From Chelativorans multitrophicus (GTDB lineage Bacteria > Pseudomonadota > Alphaproteobacteria > Rhizobiales > Rhizobiaceae): a DNA stretch of 64,000 nucleotides. A program made the position numbers and the translations under genes. The stretch is taken from contig NZ_JAAAPL010000001.1 in assembly GCF_011317445.1 (NCBI RefSeq), forward strand, positions 1,488,001 to 1,552,000, written 5' to 3'. This document shows, piece by piece, positions 1-9,282 of the stretch; the stretch's first letter is position 1, and every line of letters begins with the position of its first letter. Below the pieces are notes generated by a model that was given only the letters and a program-made list of their open reading frames with translations, had not been told where the DNA came from and made no database searches.

Positions 1-944
1 TTTTCCAGGATCACGATTGCTTCCGCGCCTGAATCCTTAAGCTGATGCTCAAGGTCCCGGGCGGTGTAGAGCGGGTTCACGTTGACGACCACATAGCCGG
101 CACGCAGAACGCCCATCATGACCACCGGATATTGCAGCAGGTTGGGCATCATGACGGCGACGCGAGCGCCCTTCTTCAATCCTTTCGATTGCAGATAGGC
201 AGCGAAGTCGCGCGAAGCCTTCTCCAAATCGGCGAAGCTGATCGTCTTGCCCATCGAGGTGAAGGCGGCCCGGTTGCCGAAGCTGCGGCAAGCCTCAAGC
301 AGCATGTCTGCAAGCGAACTGTGTCGGAACGGGCCGATCTCGGCGGGAATGCCCTCAGGATAGCTTTTCAGCCACGGTTTGGCGGCTTCACCGCCTGCCG
401 AAGCAGGCCTTGCTTTCGTTGCCCGTGTCTTCGCAGCGGACCCTTTAGCGGGAGCGGTCTTTGCTTCAGCCTTACGCGTGGTTTTGGGCTTGGGAGCGCT
501 CTTTTCCGTTGCTGCCCTTACCGGCTGTGCAGATGAAGCCGCTTTACCTGTTGGCTTCTTGGGCGTCGATTTCTTTGGGACTACTGGCGCCGCCTCTGCG
601 GCTTCCCTTTTAGCACCGTCTTTGGCGGTTGAGCCTCTAGAGCCGGTAGCCTTGCTCCGTTTCACCTTCGCGGGAGTTTCGTCAGTGGACGCGGCCTTGA
701 CGGGGGGAGATTTCTTCCGGGCCGGCTTTTCGGCCTTGTCCGTTTTCGCGGGTGTCGACTTAGCCTTCCCTGCGGCTGCTGGCTCCTTGGAGCGCACTTT
801 CTCAGAAGACCCCTTTCCGGACTTCGAACCTTTAGATGCTCCCGCCTTTCGCGCCGTTTTGGCGGCAGCTTTTACGGGTGACTCCACAGCGGCGCTTGTA
901 GCTTCAGTACCACGGCCCTTTTGGCTATTGCCGATCTTTGCCAA
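1..944 (-). CDS. Long-chain acyl-CoA synthetase (FadD-like), N-terminal part with Lys/Ala-rich tail; 3' end outside window
   Basis: The minus strand is open from a TTG at 944 to the window edge, about 314 codons. From about residue 190 the product begins [17 protein letters not shown] and continues through the N-terminal part of an AMP-forming acyl-CoA ligase ([50 protein letters not shown]). This is typical of bacterial FadD, which activates fatty acids with ATP and CoA. The first ~189 residues are a low-complexity Ala/Lys/Pro/Ser stretch resembling histone H1 or PhaF-type tails, which ordinary FadD lacks. The TTG is chosen because GAGGGAGGG lies just upstream, an in-frame stop lies further upstream, and the first in-frame ATG falls inside the enzyme domain. 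The ATP-binding and C-terminal domains are not visible. Confidence 0.85.
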   Translation of the reverse strand, partial: MAKIGNSQKGRGTEATSAAVESPVKAAAKTARKAGASKGSKSGKGSSEKVRSKEPAAAGKAKSTPAKTDKAEKPARKKSPPVKAASTDETPAKVKRSKATGSRGSTAKDGAKREAAEAAPVVPKKSTPKKPTGKAASSAQPVRAATEKSAPKPKTTRKAEAKTAPAKGSAAKTRATKARPASAGGEAAKPWLKSYPEGIPAEIGPFRHSSLADMLLEACRSFGNRAAFTSMGKTISFADLEKASRDFAAYLQSKGLKKGARVAVMMPNLLQYPVVMMGVLRAGYVVVNVNPLYTARDLEHQLKDSGAEAIVILE

Positions 945-1049
945 TCTACCCTCCCTCAAATGCCTCCCCAGAACCCGCAACCGAACCGAAGCAGTTGGCT
1001 CCCATACCCGTTCACATTATGGTGCCGCGTTCCCTTCGAGCAAGGCCCC

Positions 1050-1601
1050 TTACTGGCCGTAACCCTTATGCGCTTCAAGAAAGGCCAGTTCTTCCCCAGT
1101 GCTTTCGCGGCCGAGCGTGCGGTTGCGATGGGGGAACCGTCCAAAGCGCTCGATGATGTCCCGGTGCTCGATCGCGTAGCGCAGCGCTTCCTCGTTGCCG
1201 AGTGCCTTGAAAAGCATGACGCAATGCTCTTGGTCGGCGGAAATCTCGGAATGCATAAACGGCATGTAGAGAAATTGCCTCTCCGCAGGCGTAAGACCGT
1301 CGTCAAATCCCTTGTCCAGTGCTTCGCGGGCAATCCGTAGCGCCAGATCATCCGTGGCGAACGCGGCAGCGCTGCCGCGAAACATGTTGCGGGGAAACTG
1401 GTCGAAAAGGATGATGGAGGCAAGCGCCGCTCGCTGGCTCTTGCCCGCTGCTTCAGGCGGATTTGCAGCGAGCCGCTTATGCAGCGCTCCGAAACGCTTG
1501 CGCACCGTCTCGTCAAGTTCAGGTGTAGGTTTGAACCAGCCTTCCGGCCCGACCTCTTCGAACCAGAAGGTAAGAATCTCCTCAACCCAGCGATCGGCCA
1601 T
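1050..1601 (-). CDS. DUF924 family protein
   Basis: The 183-aa product reads MADRWVEEILTFWFEEVGPE with the family's core DQFPRNMFRGSAAAFATDD and FMHSE. This matches DUF924, a helical, TPR-like cytoplasmic family of unknown function and about this length. The ATG at 1601 is preferred over an in-frame GTG three codons upstream, because AGGTG is correctly spaced for the ATG and overlaps the GTG. It is transcribed in the same direction as the acyl-CoA synthetase but separated by about 105 bases, so co-transcription is possible and not shown. The family call is solid; the function is unknown. Confidence 0.85.
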   Translation of the reverse strand: MADRWVEEILTFWFEEVGPEGWFKPTPELDETVRKRFGALHKRLAANPPEAAGKSQRAALASIILFDQFPRNMFRGSAAAFATDDLALRIAREALDKGFDDGLTPAERQFLYMPFMHSEISADQEHCVMLFKALGNEEALRYAIEHRDIIERFGRFPHRNRTLGRESTGEELAFLEAHKGYGQ

Positions 1602-1817
1602 GGACTGCACCTAGTGTTTTCTTCCTCTCGAATGAGTGTGGCGGCGAGGAGCGGCGGATGTCCACCTTAATTTCGCTGGCGACGAAAATTTACGCCGCAG
1701 AATGATTTTGTAGGCTGCTATTCTAGAGGGAGTTTTCCTACCGGAAAAATCTTGCTTATATTGCTTCAGGGGGCCGCGTGGGAAATGGCTCCAAATAAAG
1801 TTCGGGAGGTAATCCGC

Positions 1818-3413
1818 ATGAAACCGAAAATGACGTTCGCTGCTGTACTTCTTGCCGCCACGACATTGAGCGGCATGGCCGGCGCGAAGACCTTTGTCTA
1901 CTGTTCGGAGGGCTCGCCCGAAGGATTCGATCCAGGTCTCTACACGGCTGGTACCACTTTCGATGCCGCGGCTCACACCGTCTATAACCGGCTGCTTGAA
2001 TTTAAGCCGGGCACGACTGAAACCGTGCCCGGGCTTGCCGAGAGCTGGGAAATTTCGGACGACGGCCTGCAATATACCTTCAAGCTGCGGCCGGGAGTGA
2101 AGTTCCAGACGACAGATTTCTTCACCCCTACGCGCGACCTCAATGCCGATGACGTGATCTTCTCCTACGAGCGTCAGTGGAAAAGCGATAACCCCTGGCA
2201 TCAATACGTGACTGGCGCCTCCTGGGAATATTTCAACGGCATGGGCTTTCCGGACCTTATCGAGTCGATCGAGAAGATCGATGACATGACGGTTCGCTTC
2301 ACGCTCAAGCAACCGGAAGCGCCGTTCCTCGCCAATGTGGCGATGCCCTTCGCTTCGATCATGTCCAAGGAATACGCCGACAAGCTCGAAGCCGACGGCA
2401 AGATGCAGATGCTGAACCAGCAGCCGCTTGGCACCGGCCCCTACGAGTTTGTCGCCTACCAGCAAGATGCTGTGATCCGATACCGGGCGCATGAAGACTA
2501 TTGGAATGGCCAGCAGAAGATCGACGACCTGGTTTTCGCAATCACGCCGGACGCTTCGGTGCGCTATCAGAAACTGACAGCCGGCGAATGCCACCTCATG
2601 CCCTATCCGAACGCGGCCGACGTGGAGGACATGAAGGCGGATTCCAACCTGAAGGTGATGGAGCAGGAGGGGCTGAACATCGCCTATCTCGCCTACAACA
2701 CCACACAGGCGCCCTTCGATAAGCCGGAAGTGCGCAAGGCGTTGAACATGGCGATCAACAAGCAGGCGATCGTCCATGCGGTGTTCCAGGGCATGGCGAC
2801 GCCTGCAAAGAACCCAATTCCGCCGACGATGTGGTCCTATAACGACTCCATCGAGGACGATCCCTACGATCCGGAAGCAGCCAAGAAGATGCTCGAAGAG
2901 GCGGGCGTCAGCAATCTTTCCATGAAGGTGTGGGCGATGCCGGTGAGCCGGCCCTACATGCTGAACGCGCGCCGGGCGGCCGAGCTTATCCAGTCCGACT
3001 TCCAGAAAGTCGGCGTGAATGTCGAGATCGTTTCCTATGAGTGGGCCGAATATCTCGACCGCTCGAAGGAGAAGGACCGCGACGGAGCGGTGATCCTCGG
3101 CTGGACGGGCGACAACGGCGATCCCGACAACTTCCTGCACACCCTGCTCGGCTGCGATGCCGTGGGCGGAAACAACCGCGCACAATGGTGCAACGAGGAG
3201 TTCAACAACCTCGTGATGCAGGCAAAGCAGGCTTCCGATCAGGCGGAACGCACCAGACTCTACGAAGAGGCTCAGGTGGTCTTCAAGCGCGAGGCACCGT
3301 GGGCGACGCTCGACCACTCGCTGTCGATCGTGCCGATGCGCAAGGAGGTTGAAGGTTTCGTGCAGAGTCCGCTCGGCGATTTCGCCTTCGAAGGCGTCGA
3401 CCTGGCCGAATAA
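1818..3413 (+). CDS. dppA: Dipeptide/oligopeptide ABC transporter, periplasmic substrate-binding protein
   Basis: This 531-aa protein belongs to the SBP_bac_5 family. It has a signal peptide (MKPKMTFAAVLLAATTLSGMAGA, cleavage near AKT) and the start of mature family members, FVYCSEGSPEGFDPGLYTAG. Later blocks include AESWEISDDGLQYTFKLRPG, LGTGPYEF and LGWTGDNGDPDNF. It should bind short peptides in the periplasm and deliver them to the permease encoded just downstream. The start at 1818 has GGGAGG eight bases upstream; a longer open frame from 1752 would bury the signal peptide. It leads the dppABCDF operon. Substrate specificity (dipeptide or other small ligand such as haem or aminolevulinate) cannot be read from sequence. 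Confidence 0.93.
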   Translation: MKPKMTFAAVLLAATTLSGMAGAKTFVYCSEGSPEGFDPGLYTAGTTFDAAAHTVYNRLLEFKPGTTETVPGLAESWEISDDGLQYTFKLRPGVKFQTTDFFTPTRDLNADDVIFSYERQWKSDNPWHQYVTGASWEYFNGMGFPDLIESIEKIDDMTVRFTLKQPEAPFLANVAMPFASIMSKEYADKLEADGKMQMLNQQPLGTGPYEFVAYQQDAVIRYRAHEDYWNGQQKIDDLVFAITPDASVRYQKLTAGECHLMPYPNAADVEDMKADSNLKVMEQEGLNIAYLAYNTTQAPFDKPEVRKALNMAINKQAIVHAVFQGMATPAKNPIPPTMWSYNDSIEDDPYDPEAAKKMLEEAGVSNLSMKVWAMPVSRPYMLNARRAAELIQSDFQKVGVNVEIVSYEWAEYLDRSKEKDRDGAVILGWTGDNGDPDNFLHTLLGCDAVGGNNRAQWCNEEFNNLVMQAKQASDQAERTRLYEEAQVVFKREAPWATLDHSLSIVPMRKEVEGFVQSPLGDFAFEGVDLAE

Positions 3414-3437
3414 ATTGCTTTGCGAGGCAAATGTGAG

Positions 3438-3466
3438 GCGCGTCGGGAAACCGGCGCGCTTCTTTT
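3438..3466 (+). terminator. Stem-loop with T-rich tail between dppA and dppB
   Basis: GCGCGTCGG, a GAAA loop, then CCGGCGCGC forms a 9-bp stem with one G-T pair, followed by TTCTTTT. It lies 24 bases after the dppA stop and before dppB. In such operons a stem-loop here usually limits read-through or stabilises the abundant binding-protein mRNA. Confidence 0.75.
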
Positions 3467-3529
3467 CGATTATGACTGAGAAGCAGCCCTTTTCGGGCCT
3501 ATGGTTCTGACCAGGAGATTTGAAGCATT

Positions 3530-4534
3530 ATGTTCCGGTTTCTGATCCGGCGGCTCGCGGTCCTCATCCCGACTTTCCTCGGCGTGTCCATAATCGCCTT
3601 CGCTTTCATTCGTGTCCTGCCGGGCGATCCGGTGATGCTGATGTCCGGCGAGCGCGTGATGTCCCCGGAGCGCCATGCCGCGCTCACCCGCGAACTCGGC
3701 TTCGACCGGCCGATCTGGATTCAATATCTCGATTACATCGGCGGTGTCGTCCAAGGCGATTTTGGCAGTTCCATCGTCACCAAGCGGCCGGTGATGGATG
3801 ATTTTCTCGCGCTCTTCCCTGCCACGCTCGAGCTTTCGATCTGCGCCATCATCCTCGCAGTCGCCATCGGCGTGCCGTTCGGGGTGTTGGCGGCGGTAAA
3901 GCGCGGCTCTTGGCTCGATCAGTCGGTTATGGGCTTTGCGCTCGTCGGCTATTCCATGCCGATCTTTTGGTGGGGCCTGCTGCTCATCATCCTCTTCTCC
4001 GGCGTGCTGCAGTGGACTCCGGTATCAGGCCGCATCTCGCTCCTCTACTTCTTCCCGCCCGTAACCGGCTTCATGCTTATCGACAGCCTGCTTTCGGGAC
4101 AGGCGGGAGCCTTCAAGTCCGCCCTCTCGCATTTGATCCTGCCGACGGTCGTGCTTGCCACGATCCCGCTTGCCGTCATCGCGCGGCAGACGCGCTCGGC
4201 GATGCTGGAGGTGCTGGGCGAGGACTATGTGCGCACGGCGCGCGCAAAGGGCCTGCCGCCAAGGCGGGTGATCGGACTGCATGCGCTGCGCAATGCGCTG
4301 ATACCAGTCGTCACCACGATTGGCCTGCAGGTGGGCGTGTTGATGGCGGGCGCTATACTTACCGAAACGATTTTCTCCTGGCCGGGCATCGGCAAGTGGA
4401 TGGTCGATAGCGTCTTCCGGCGCGATTACGCAGTGGTGCAGGGCGGGCTGCTGCTCATCGCCGGCATCATCATGGTCGTGAACCTGATCGTGGATGTGCT
4501 CTACGGTCTCATCAACCCGAGGATCAGGCACTGA
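3530..4534 (+). CDS. dppB: Dipeptide ABC transporter permease, DppB type
   Basis: This 334-aa inner-membrane permease begins MFRFLIRRLAVLIPTFLGVSIIAFAFIR, the typical DppB/OppB first helix, followed by the periplasmic GDPVMLMSGERV segment. The cytoplasmic EAA loop that contacts the ATPase is at about residues 230-255 (GEDYVRTARAKGLPPRRVI), and the C-terminus ends LYGLINPRIRH as in the family. It pairs with DppC to form the channel. The dppC ATG overlaps its TGA by one base, so the two are probably translationally coupled. Confidence 0.93.
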   Translation: MFRFLIRRLAVLIPTFLGVSIIAFAFIRVLPGDPVMLMSGERVMSPERHAALTRELGFDRPIWIQYLDYIGGVVQGDFGSSIVTKRPVMDDFLALFPATLELSICAIILAVAIGVPFGVLAAVKRGSWLDQSVMGFALVGYSMPIFWWGLLLIILFSGVLQWTPVSGRISLLYFFPPVTGFMLIDSLLSGQAGAFKSALSHLILPTVVLATIPLAVIARQTRSAMLEVLGEDYVRTARAKGLPPRRVIGLHALRNALIPVVTTIGLQVGVLMAGAILTETIFSWPGIGKWMVDSVFRRDYAVVQGGLLLIAGIIMVVNLIVDVLYGLINPRIRH

Positions 4535-5469
4535 TGGCTACGACGAATCTCAAAGAAGCCGATGCAGCCATCGGGCTCGAAGGCGGACCAGTGGTGGACG
4601 CGAGCCGCCGCGCCATGCTGGCCGAGTTCTGGTACTATTTCCGCCAGAACCGCGGCGCTGTACTGGGCTTGTGGGTTTTCCTGCTGATCGTCGCGGTGGC
4701 GATCCTGGCTCCGGTAATCGCGCCTCATAATCCAACCGCGCAGGTGCGCGGCGCCTTCCTGGTGCCGCCCGCGTGGGAAGAGGGTGGAAGCTGGGACTAC
4801 ATCCTTGGCACGGATGCCGTGGGCCGCGACATCCTCTCACGCCTGATCTACGGCGCACGCTTCTCGCTTTTCATCGGTGTGGTGGTGGTCACGCTGGCGG
4901 TGGTGGTCGGCGTCGTGGTGGGCGTAATCGCCGGCTATTTCCGCGGGGCCGTGGACACTGTGATCATGCGGCTCATGGATATCATCCTGGCCTTCCCGTC
5001 GCTGTTGCTGGCCCTGGTGCTGGTGGCAGTCCTGGGACCGGGGTTGATGAACGCCATGATCGCTATCGCACTGGTGCTGCAACCGCATTTCGTGCGGCTT
5101 ACGCGCGCCGCCGTGATGGCGGAAAAGAACAGGGATTATGTGACCGCCGCGAAGGTGGCGGGCGCGGGCAATATCCGGCTGATGTTCAAGACCATCCTGC
5201 CGAACTGCACGGCGCCGTTAATCGTGCAGGCGACGCTCTCGTTCTCCAACGCCATCCTCGATGCCGCCGCGCTCGGCTTTCTGGGCATGGGCGCGCAGCC
5301 GCCTACGCCCGAATGGGGTACGATGCTGGCGGAAGCGCGCGAATTCATCCTGCGCGCCTGGTGGGTAGTGACCTTCCCCGGCCTTGCCATTCTCATCACG
5401 GTTTTGGCCATCAATCTTATGGGCGACGGCCTGCGCGACGCCCTCGATCCGAAACTGAAGAGGTCGTGA
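4534..5469 (+). CDS. dppC: Dipeptide ABC transporter permease, DppC type
   Basis: This 311-aa permease has the OppC/DppC N-terminal segment (LAEFWYYFRQNRGAVLGLWVF), the family signature HPLGTD-like stretch seen here as YILGTDAVGRDILSRLIYGAR, and an EAA loop near residue 198 (NRDYVTAAKVAGAGNIRLMF). About six membrane helices are apparent. It forms the second half of the inner-membrane channel with DppB. The downstream ATPase gene starts two bases after its stop. Confidence 0.93.
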   Translation: MATTNLKEADAAIGLEGGPVVDASRRAMLAEFWYYFRQNRGAVLGLWVFLLIVAVAILAPVIAPHNPTAQVRGAFLVPPAWEEGGSWDYILGTDAVGRDILSRLIYGARFSLFIGVVVVTLAVVVGVVVGVIAGYFRGAVDTVIMRLMDIILAFPSLLLALVLVAVLGPGLMNAMIAIALVLQPHFVRLTRAAVMAEKNRDYVTAAKVAGAGNIRLMFKTILPNCTAPLIVQATLSFSNAILDAAALGFLGMGAQPPTPEWGTMLAEAREFILRAWWVVTFPGLAILITVLAINLMGDGLRDALDPKLKRS

Positions 5470-5471
5470 GC

Positions 5472-6326
5472 ATGGCTCTGCTCGAGATCGAGAACCTTTC
5501 CGTCGAGTTCGAAACCGCAACCGGCAAGCTGCGGGCGGTGGACGGCATCTCGCTTTCCGTGGATGAGGGCGAGGTGCTTGCCATCGTCGGCGAGTCCGGG
5601 TCCGGCAAATCCGTCTCAATGCTGGCCGTTATGGGCCTCCTGCCCTGGACGGCGACGGTGAAGGCGGACCGCATGACATTCCAGGGGCGCGATATCCTCA
5701 GTCTCCCTTTCAGAGAGCGCAGGCGCATCGCCGGCAACGAAATTGCCATGATCTTTCAGGAGCCGATCGCCAGCCTCAATCCGTGCTTCACCGTCGGCTT
5801 CCAGATCGAGGAAACGCTGAAGGCGCACACGGACCTTGGCCGGGCGGACCGGAAGAAGCGGACAATCGAGTTGCTAAAATCCGTCGGCATTCCCGATCCG
5901 GAGGAGCGACTGAACTCCTTCCCGCACCAGATGTCCGGCGGCCAGTCGCAGAGGGTGATGATCGCAATGGCGCTCGCCTGCAACCCGAAGCTGTTGATTG
6001 CCGACGAACCAACGACGGCGCTCGACGTGACGATCCAAAAGCAGATTCTGGATCTCCTGATGGATCTGCAGGCCAGGACAGGCATGGCGATGATCCTGAT
6101 CACGCACGACATGGGCGTTGTGGCGGAGACGGCCGACCGGGTGATCGTGCAGTACAAAGGCAAGAAGATGGAGGAAGCCGACGTGCTTTCCCTGTTCGAG
6201 GCGCCGAACCATCCCTACACAAAGGCGCTGCTCTCCGCCCTGCCCGAGAATGCAGTAGGAGACCGCCTGCCGACCGTCTCCGATTTCGCGCTGGAAGAAG
6301 CGCCGTACACGGGAGCTGCCTCATGA
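5472..6326 (+). CDS. dppD: Dipeptide ABC transporter ATP-binding protein, DppD type (short)
   Basis: This 284-aa ABC ATPase has Walker A GESGSGKS near residue 39, signature MSGGQSQR near 154 and Walker B LLIADEPTTALD near 173. The H-loop is in ILITHDMG. Typical DppD proteins are about 320-330 aa and end in a cysteine-containing oligopeptide C-terminal domain. Here the chain stops soon after HPYTKALLSALPENAVGDRLP, so that domain is largely missing. The TGA overlaps the dppF ATG. The two ATPases presumably act as a heterodimer on DppBC. Confidence 0.92.
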   Translation: MALLEIENLSVEFETATGKLRAVDGISLSVDEGEVLAIVGESGSGKSVSMLAVMGLLPWTATVKADRMTFQGRDILSLPFRERRRIAGNEIAMIFQEPIASLNPCFTVGFQIEETLKAHTDLGRADRKKRTIELLKSVGIPDPEERLNSFPHQMSGGQSQRVMIAMALACNPKLLIADEPTTALDVTIQKQILDLLMDLQARTGMAMILITHDMGVVAETADRVIVQYKGKKMEEADVLSLFEAPNHPYTKALLSALPENAVGDRLPTVSDFALEEAPYTGAAS

Positions 6327-7171
6327 GCCAGGTCGTGCTCGAAACGCGCAATCTCGTGCGTGACTATCAGATCGGCGGCGGCCTCTTTCGCAAGAGCCAT
6401 GCGGTTCATGCGGTCAAAAACGTGAATTTGACGCTGGAGAAGGGCAAGACGCTCGCCATCGTAGGGGAAAGCGGTTCCGGCAAGTCCACACTCGCACGCA
6501 TGATAACCATGATCGATGCGCCGACCGCGGGCCAGATATTCATCGATGGCGAAGAGGTGGACATTCTCAGGAAGGGGTTGACCCCAGAGCTGCGCCGCAA
6601 GGTGCAGATCGTATTCCAGAACCCCTACGGCTCACTCAACCCCCGCCAGAAGATCGGCGACGTTTTAATGGAACCGCTCATCATCAACGCGAAGATCCCG
6701 GCTTCCGAGCGGCGCGACCGGGCAATGACCATGCTGAAGAAGGTCGGGCTCGGGACGGAGCATTTCAACCGTTATCCGCATATGTTTTCAGGCGGCCAGC
6801 GCCAACGTATCGCGATCGCGCGCGCGCTGATGCTCAATCCGCGACTTCTGGTGCTCGACGAGCCTGTCTCCGCGCTCGACCTTTCGGTGCAGGCGCAGGT
6901 TTTGAACCTGCTCGCCGACCTGCAGGACGAATTTGGCCTTACCTACGTGTTCATCAGCCATGATCTCTCGGTGGTGCGCTATATAGCGGACGAGGTGATG
7001 GTGATGTATCTGGGCGAGGCAGTCGAATACGGCCGGAGGGATGAGGTGTTCTCCAACCCGAAGCACGAATATACGAGGACCCTCTTCGCCGCTACGCCGC
7101 GTGCCGACCCCGAAGCAATCCGCGCCAGGCTTGCGCGGCGTGCGAAGCAAAGGACAACCGTCGAAGTTTAG
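6323..7171 (+). CDS. dppF: Dipeptide ABC transporter ATP-binding protein, DppF type
   Basis: This 282-aa ABC ATPase has Walker A GESGSGKST near residue 47, signature FSGGQRQR near 155, Walker B LLVLDEPVSALD near 174 and the switch histidine in FISHDLS. The DppF-specific QIVFQNPYGSLNPRQKIG region is intact. Like its partner it ends shortly after the YTRTLFAATPRADPEA region, without a long cysteine-rich C-terminal domain. It is the last gene of the dpp operon; a 131-base gap separates it from the next gene. Confidence 0.92.
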   Translation: MSQVVLETRNLVRDYQIGGGLFRKSHAVHAVKNVNLTLEKGKTLAIVGESGSGKSTLARMITMIDAPTAGQIFIDGEEVDILRKGLTPELRRKVQIVFQNPYGSLNPRQKIGDVLMEPLIINAKIPASERRDRAMTMLKKVGLGTEHFNRYPHMFSGGQRQRIAIARALMLNPRLLVLDEPVSALDLSVQAQVLNLLADLQDEFGLTYVFISHDLSVVRYIADEVMVMYLGEAVEYGRRDEVFSNPKHEYTRTLFAATPRADPEAIRARLARRAKQRTTVEV

Positions 7172-7302
7172 GATTCTCGCCTTAGACCAAAGTCATAGTT
7201 CCAAAGTCTCGCTGCATTTGCGGCTCCGATTCTGGCATTTCTTAAGGTGAACGGTGCGCGCTGAGGAGATGCCCGCGTCGTTTTCATACCTGGGAGGACA
7301 CT

Positions 7303-9195
7303 ATGACAGTTGCATCGACGGTCGATACCGGCCAGCGCGGCATGACGCGCGAGGAAAAGAAGGTCATCTTCGCCTCCTCGCTCGGCACGGTATTCGAGTG
7401 GTATGATTTTTATCTCTATGGGTCGCTCGCCGTCTTCATCGGCGCTACCTTCTTCAGCCAATATCCCGAGGCTACGCGGAACATCTTTGCGCTGCTGGCC
7501 TTTGCAGCGGGCTTCCTGGTGCGGCCCTTCGGGGCCCTGGTTTTCGGCCGCATCGGCGATCTCGTGGGACGAAAATACACGTTCCTGATCACTATTGTGA
7601 TCATGGGTCTTTCAACCTTTCTCGTGGGCCTGCTGCCCGGCTCCGCCTCGATCGGCATTGCCGCGCCAATCATCCTTATTGCGCTACGCATGCTGCAAGG
7701 CCTGGCTCTCGGCGGCGAATATGGCGGCGCAGCCACCTATGTCGCCGAGCACGCGCCGGATAACAGGCGCGGCTATTACACGTCGTGGATCCAGACCACG
7801 GCGACACTCGGCCTCTTTCTTTCGCTCATCATAATCCTGCTGGTGCAAGCCTCCATGGGTCGAGAAGCTTTCACCGCCTGGGGCTGGCGCATACCTTTCC
7901 TGCTCTCCTTCATCCTGCTCGCGATATCAGTCTGGATCCGGCTCTCACTCAACGAATCGCCGACTTTCCAGCGCATGAAGGAAGAAGGCAAAGGCTCCAA
8001 AGCGCCCCTGTCGGAGGCCTTCGGCCAGTGGAAGAACGCCAAGATAGCGCTCCTGGCGCTGCTCGGCCTGACGGCGGGCCAGGCAGTGGTTTGGTACAAT
8101 GGCCAGTTCTACGCGCTCTTCTTCCTGCAGAACGTGCTCAAGGTCGACGCCCAGTCCGTCAACATCATGATCGCCCTTTCGCTGGCGCTCGCCACGCCCT
8201 TCTTCATTTTCTTCGGCTGGCTGTCGGACAAAGTGGGCCGCAAGGTGATCATCATGGCCGGGCTGGCGCTCGCCATCGTCACCTATTTTCCGCTGTTCAA
8301 GGCGCTCACCTGGGCCGCTAATCCCGCTCTTGCCCAAGCTCAGGCGCAGGTGCGGGCTACTGTCACCGCCGCTCCGGGCGACTGCAAGTTCCAGTTCAAC
8401 CCGACTGGCACGGCGAAATTCACGACCTCCTGCGACATCGCCACTTCGTTCCTGACACGTACTTCCGTGCCGTATGACGTGGCGCTGACCGCGCCAGCGG
8501 GCACACCAGCAACGGTGCAGATCGGCAATGCAACAACCATCGAGTCCTATGACGCCGTCGCGGCAGGCGCCGACGCGCGGGCAAGGGAGTCTGCCTTCGC
8601 ACATTCCGTCAACCTTGCGCTGCAACAGGCAGGGTACCCGTTGGTTCGCGATCCCGCCAGGGTAGCAGAGCCGAAGCTCGACGCCTTCATTGCTGCCAAT
8701 CCGGAGCTTAACCTCGATGCAGCGGCCATCCGAGGCAGCCAGGGCGCTACGGTGCCGGCGGAGCAGGCGGTGGAAGATGGGTTGCTGACGGCCGCGGAAG
8801 CCGCGGCAGCCGGCAATGAGGTGGCCGTTTACACCATTCCCGGTGCAGGTGCGTTCAAAATGGTGGCAAATCCGGAGGCGGTGAACTGGCCGCTGGTCAT
8901 CGGCATCCTGTTCATACTGGTCGTCTATGTGACCATGGTCTACGGCCCGATCGCCGCGATCCTGGTGGAAATGTTCCCGACCCGCATCCGCTACACCGGC
9001 ATGTCATTGCCATACCACATCGGCAATGGCTGGTTTGGCGGGCTGCTGCCGGCAACGGTTTTCGCCATGAGTGCCTATCGGGGCGATATCTACTTCGGCC
9101 TCTGGTATCCGGTCGCCGTGGCCGCGATGTCGCTCATTATCGGCACCTTGTTCATACGGGACACGCTAGGCACCAATCTAAATACCAAGGAGTAG
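7303..9195 (+). CDS. MHS-type major facilitator transporter with large periplasmic loop insertion
   Basis: The 630-aa protein starts with the metabolite:H+ symporter signature TVFEWYDFYLYGSL, then GRIGDLVGRKYTF and GLALGGEYGGAATYVAEHAP. Family members (ProP, ShiA, KgtP, citrate/proline carriers) are usually 430-560 aa. The extra length is mostly a hydrophilic Ala-rich segment at about residues 345-525, between predicted helices 9 and 10, so it should face the periplasm. It carries two cysteines (APGDCKF, TTSCDIA). The ATG follows GGGAGGACACT. It may use a small organic acid or amino acid; the substrate is unknown. A rho-independent terminator follows. Confidence 0.88.
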   Translation: MTVASTVDTGQRGMTREEKKVIFASSLGTVFEWYDFYLYGSLAVFIGATFFSQYPEATRNIFALLAFAAGFLVRPFGALVFGRIGDLVGRKYTFLITIVIMGLSTFLVGLLPGSASIGIAAPIILIALRMLQGLALGGEYGGAATYVAEHAPDNRRGYYTSWIQTTATLGLFLSLIIILLVQASMGREAFTAWGWRIPFLLSFILLAISVWIRLSLNESPTFQRMKEEGKGSKAPLSEAFGQWKNAKIALLALLGLTAGQAVVWYNGQFYALFFLQNVLKVDAQSVNIMIALSLALATPFFIFFGWLSDKVGRKVIIMAGLALAIVTYFPLFKALTWAANPALAQAQAQVRATVTAAPGDCKFQFNPTGTAKFTTSCDIATSFLTRTSVPYDVALTAPAGTPATVQIGNATTIESYDAVAAGADARARESAFAHSVNLALQQAGYPLVRDPARVAEPKLDAFIAANPELNLDAAAIRGSQGATVPAEQAVEDGLLTAAEAAAAGNEVAVYTIPGAGAFKMVANPEAVNWPLVIGILFILVVYVTMVYGPIAAILVEMFPTRIRYTGMSLPYHIGNGWFGGLLPATVFAMSAYRGDIYFGLWYPVAVAAMSLIIGTLFIRDTLGTNLNTKE

Positions 9196-9218
9196 CCCCT
9201 TCTCCTCCCCTGCCCTGG

Positions 9219-9245
9219 CCCGGCGCTTCGCGCCGGGTCTTTTTT
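9219..9245 (+). terminator. Rho-independent terminator after the MHS transporter gene
   Basis: A perfect 8-bp stem, CCCGGCGC and GCGCCGGG, around a TTC loop is followed by TCTTTTTT. It begins 24 bases after the transporter stop. Confidence 0.93.
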
Positions 9246-9282
9246 AGCAGCCACAACCGAAGGCGGCGCCAAAGACTCCTAG

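Noticed and set aside
1611-3317. 568-aa open frame on the minus strand under dppA
   Set aside because: dppA is unmistakable on the plus strand; the antisense frame has no family features.
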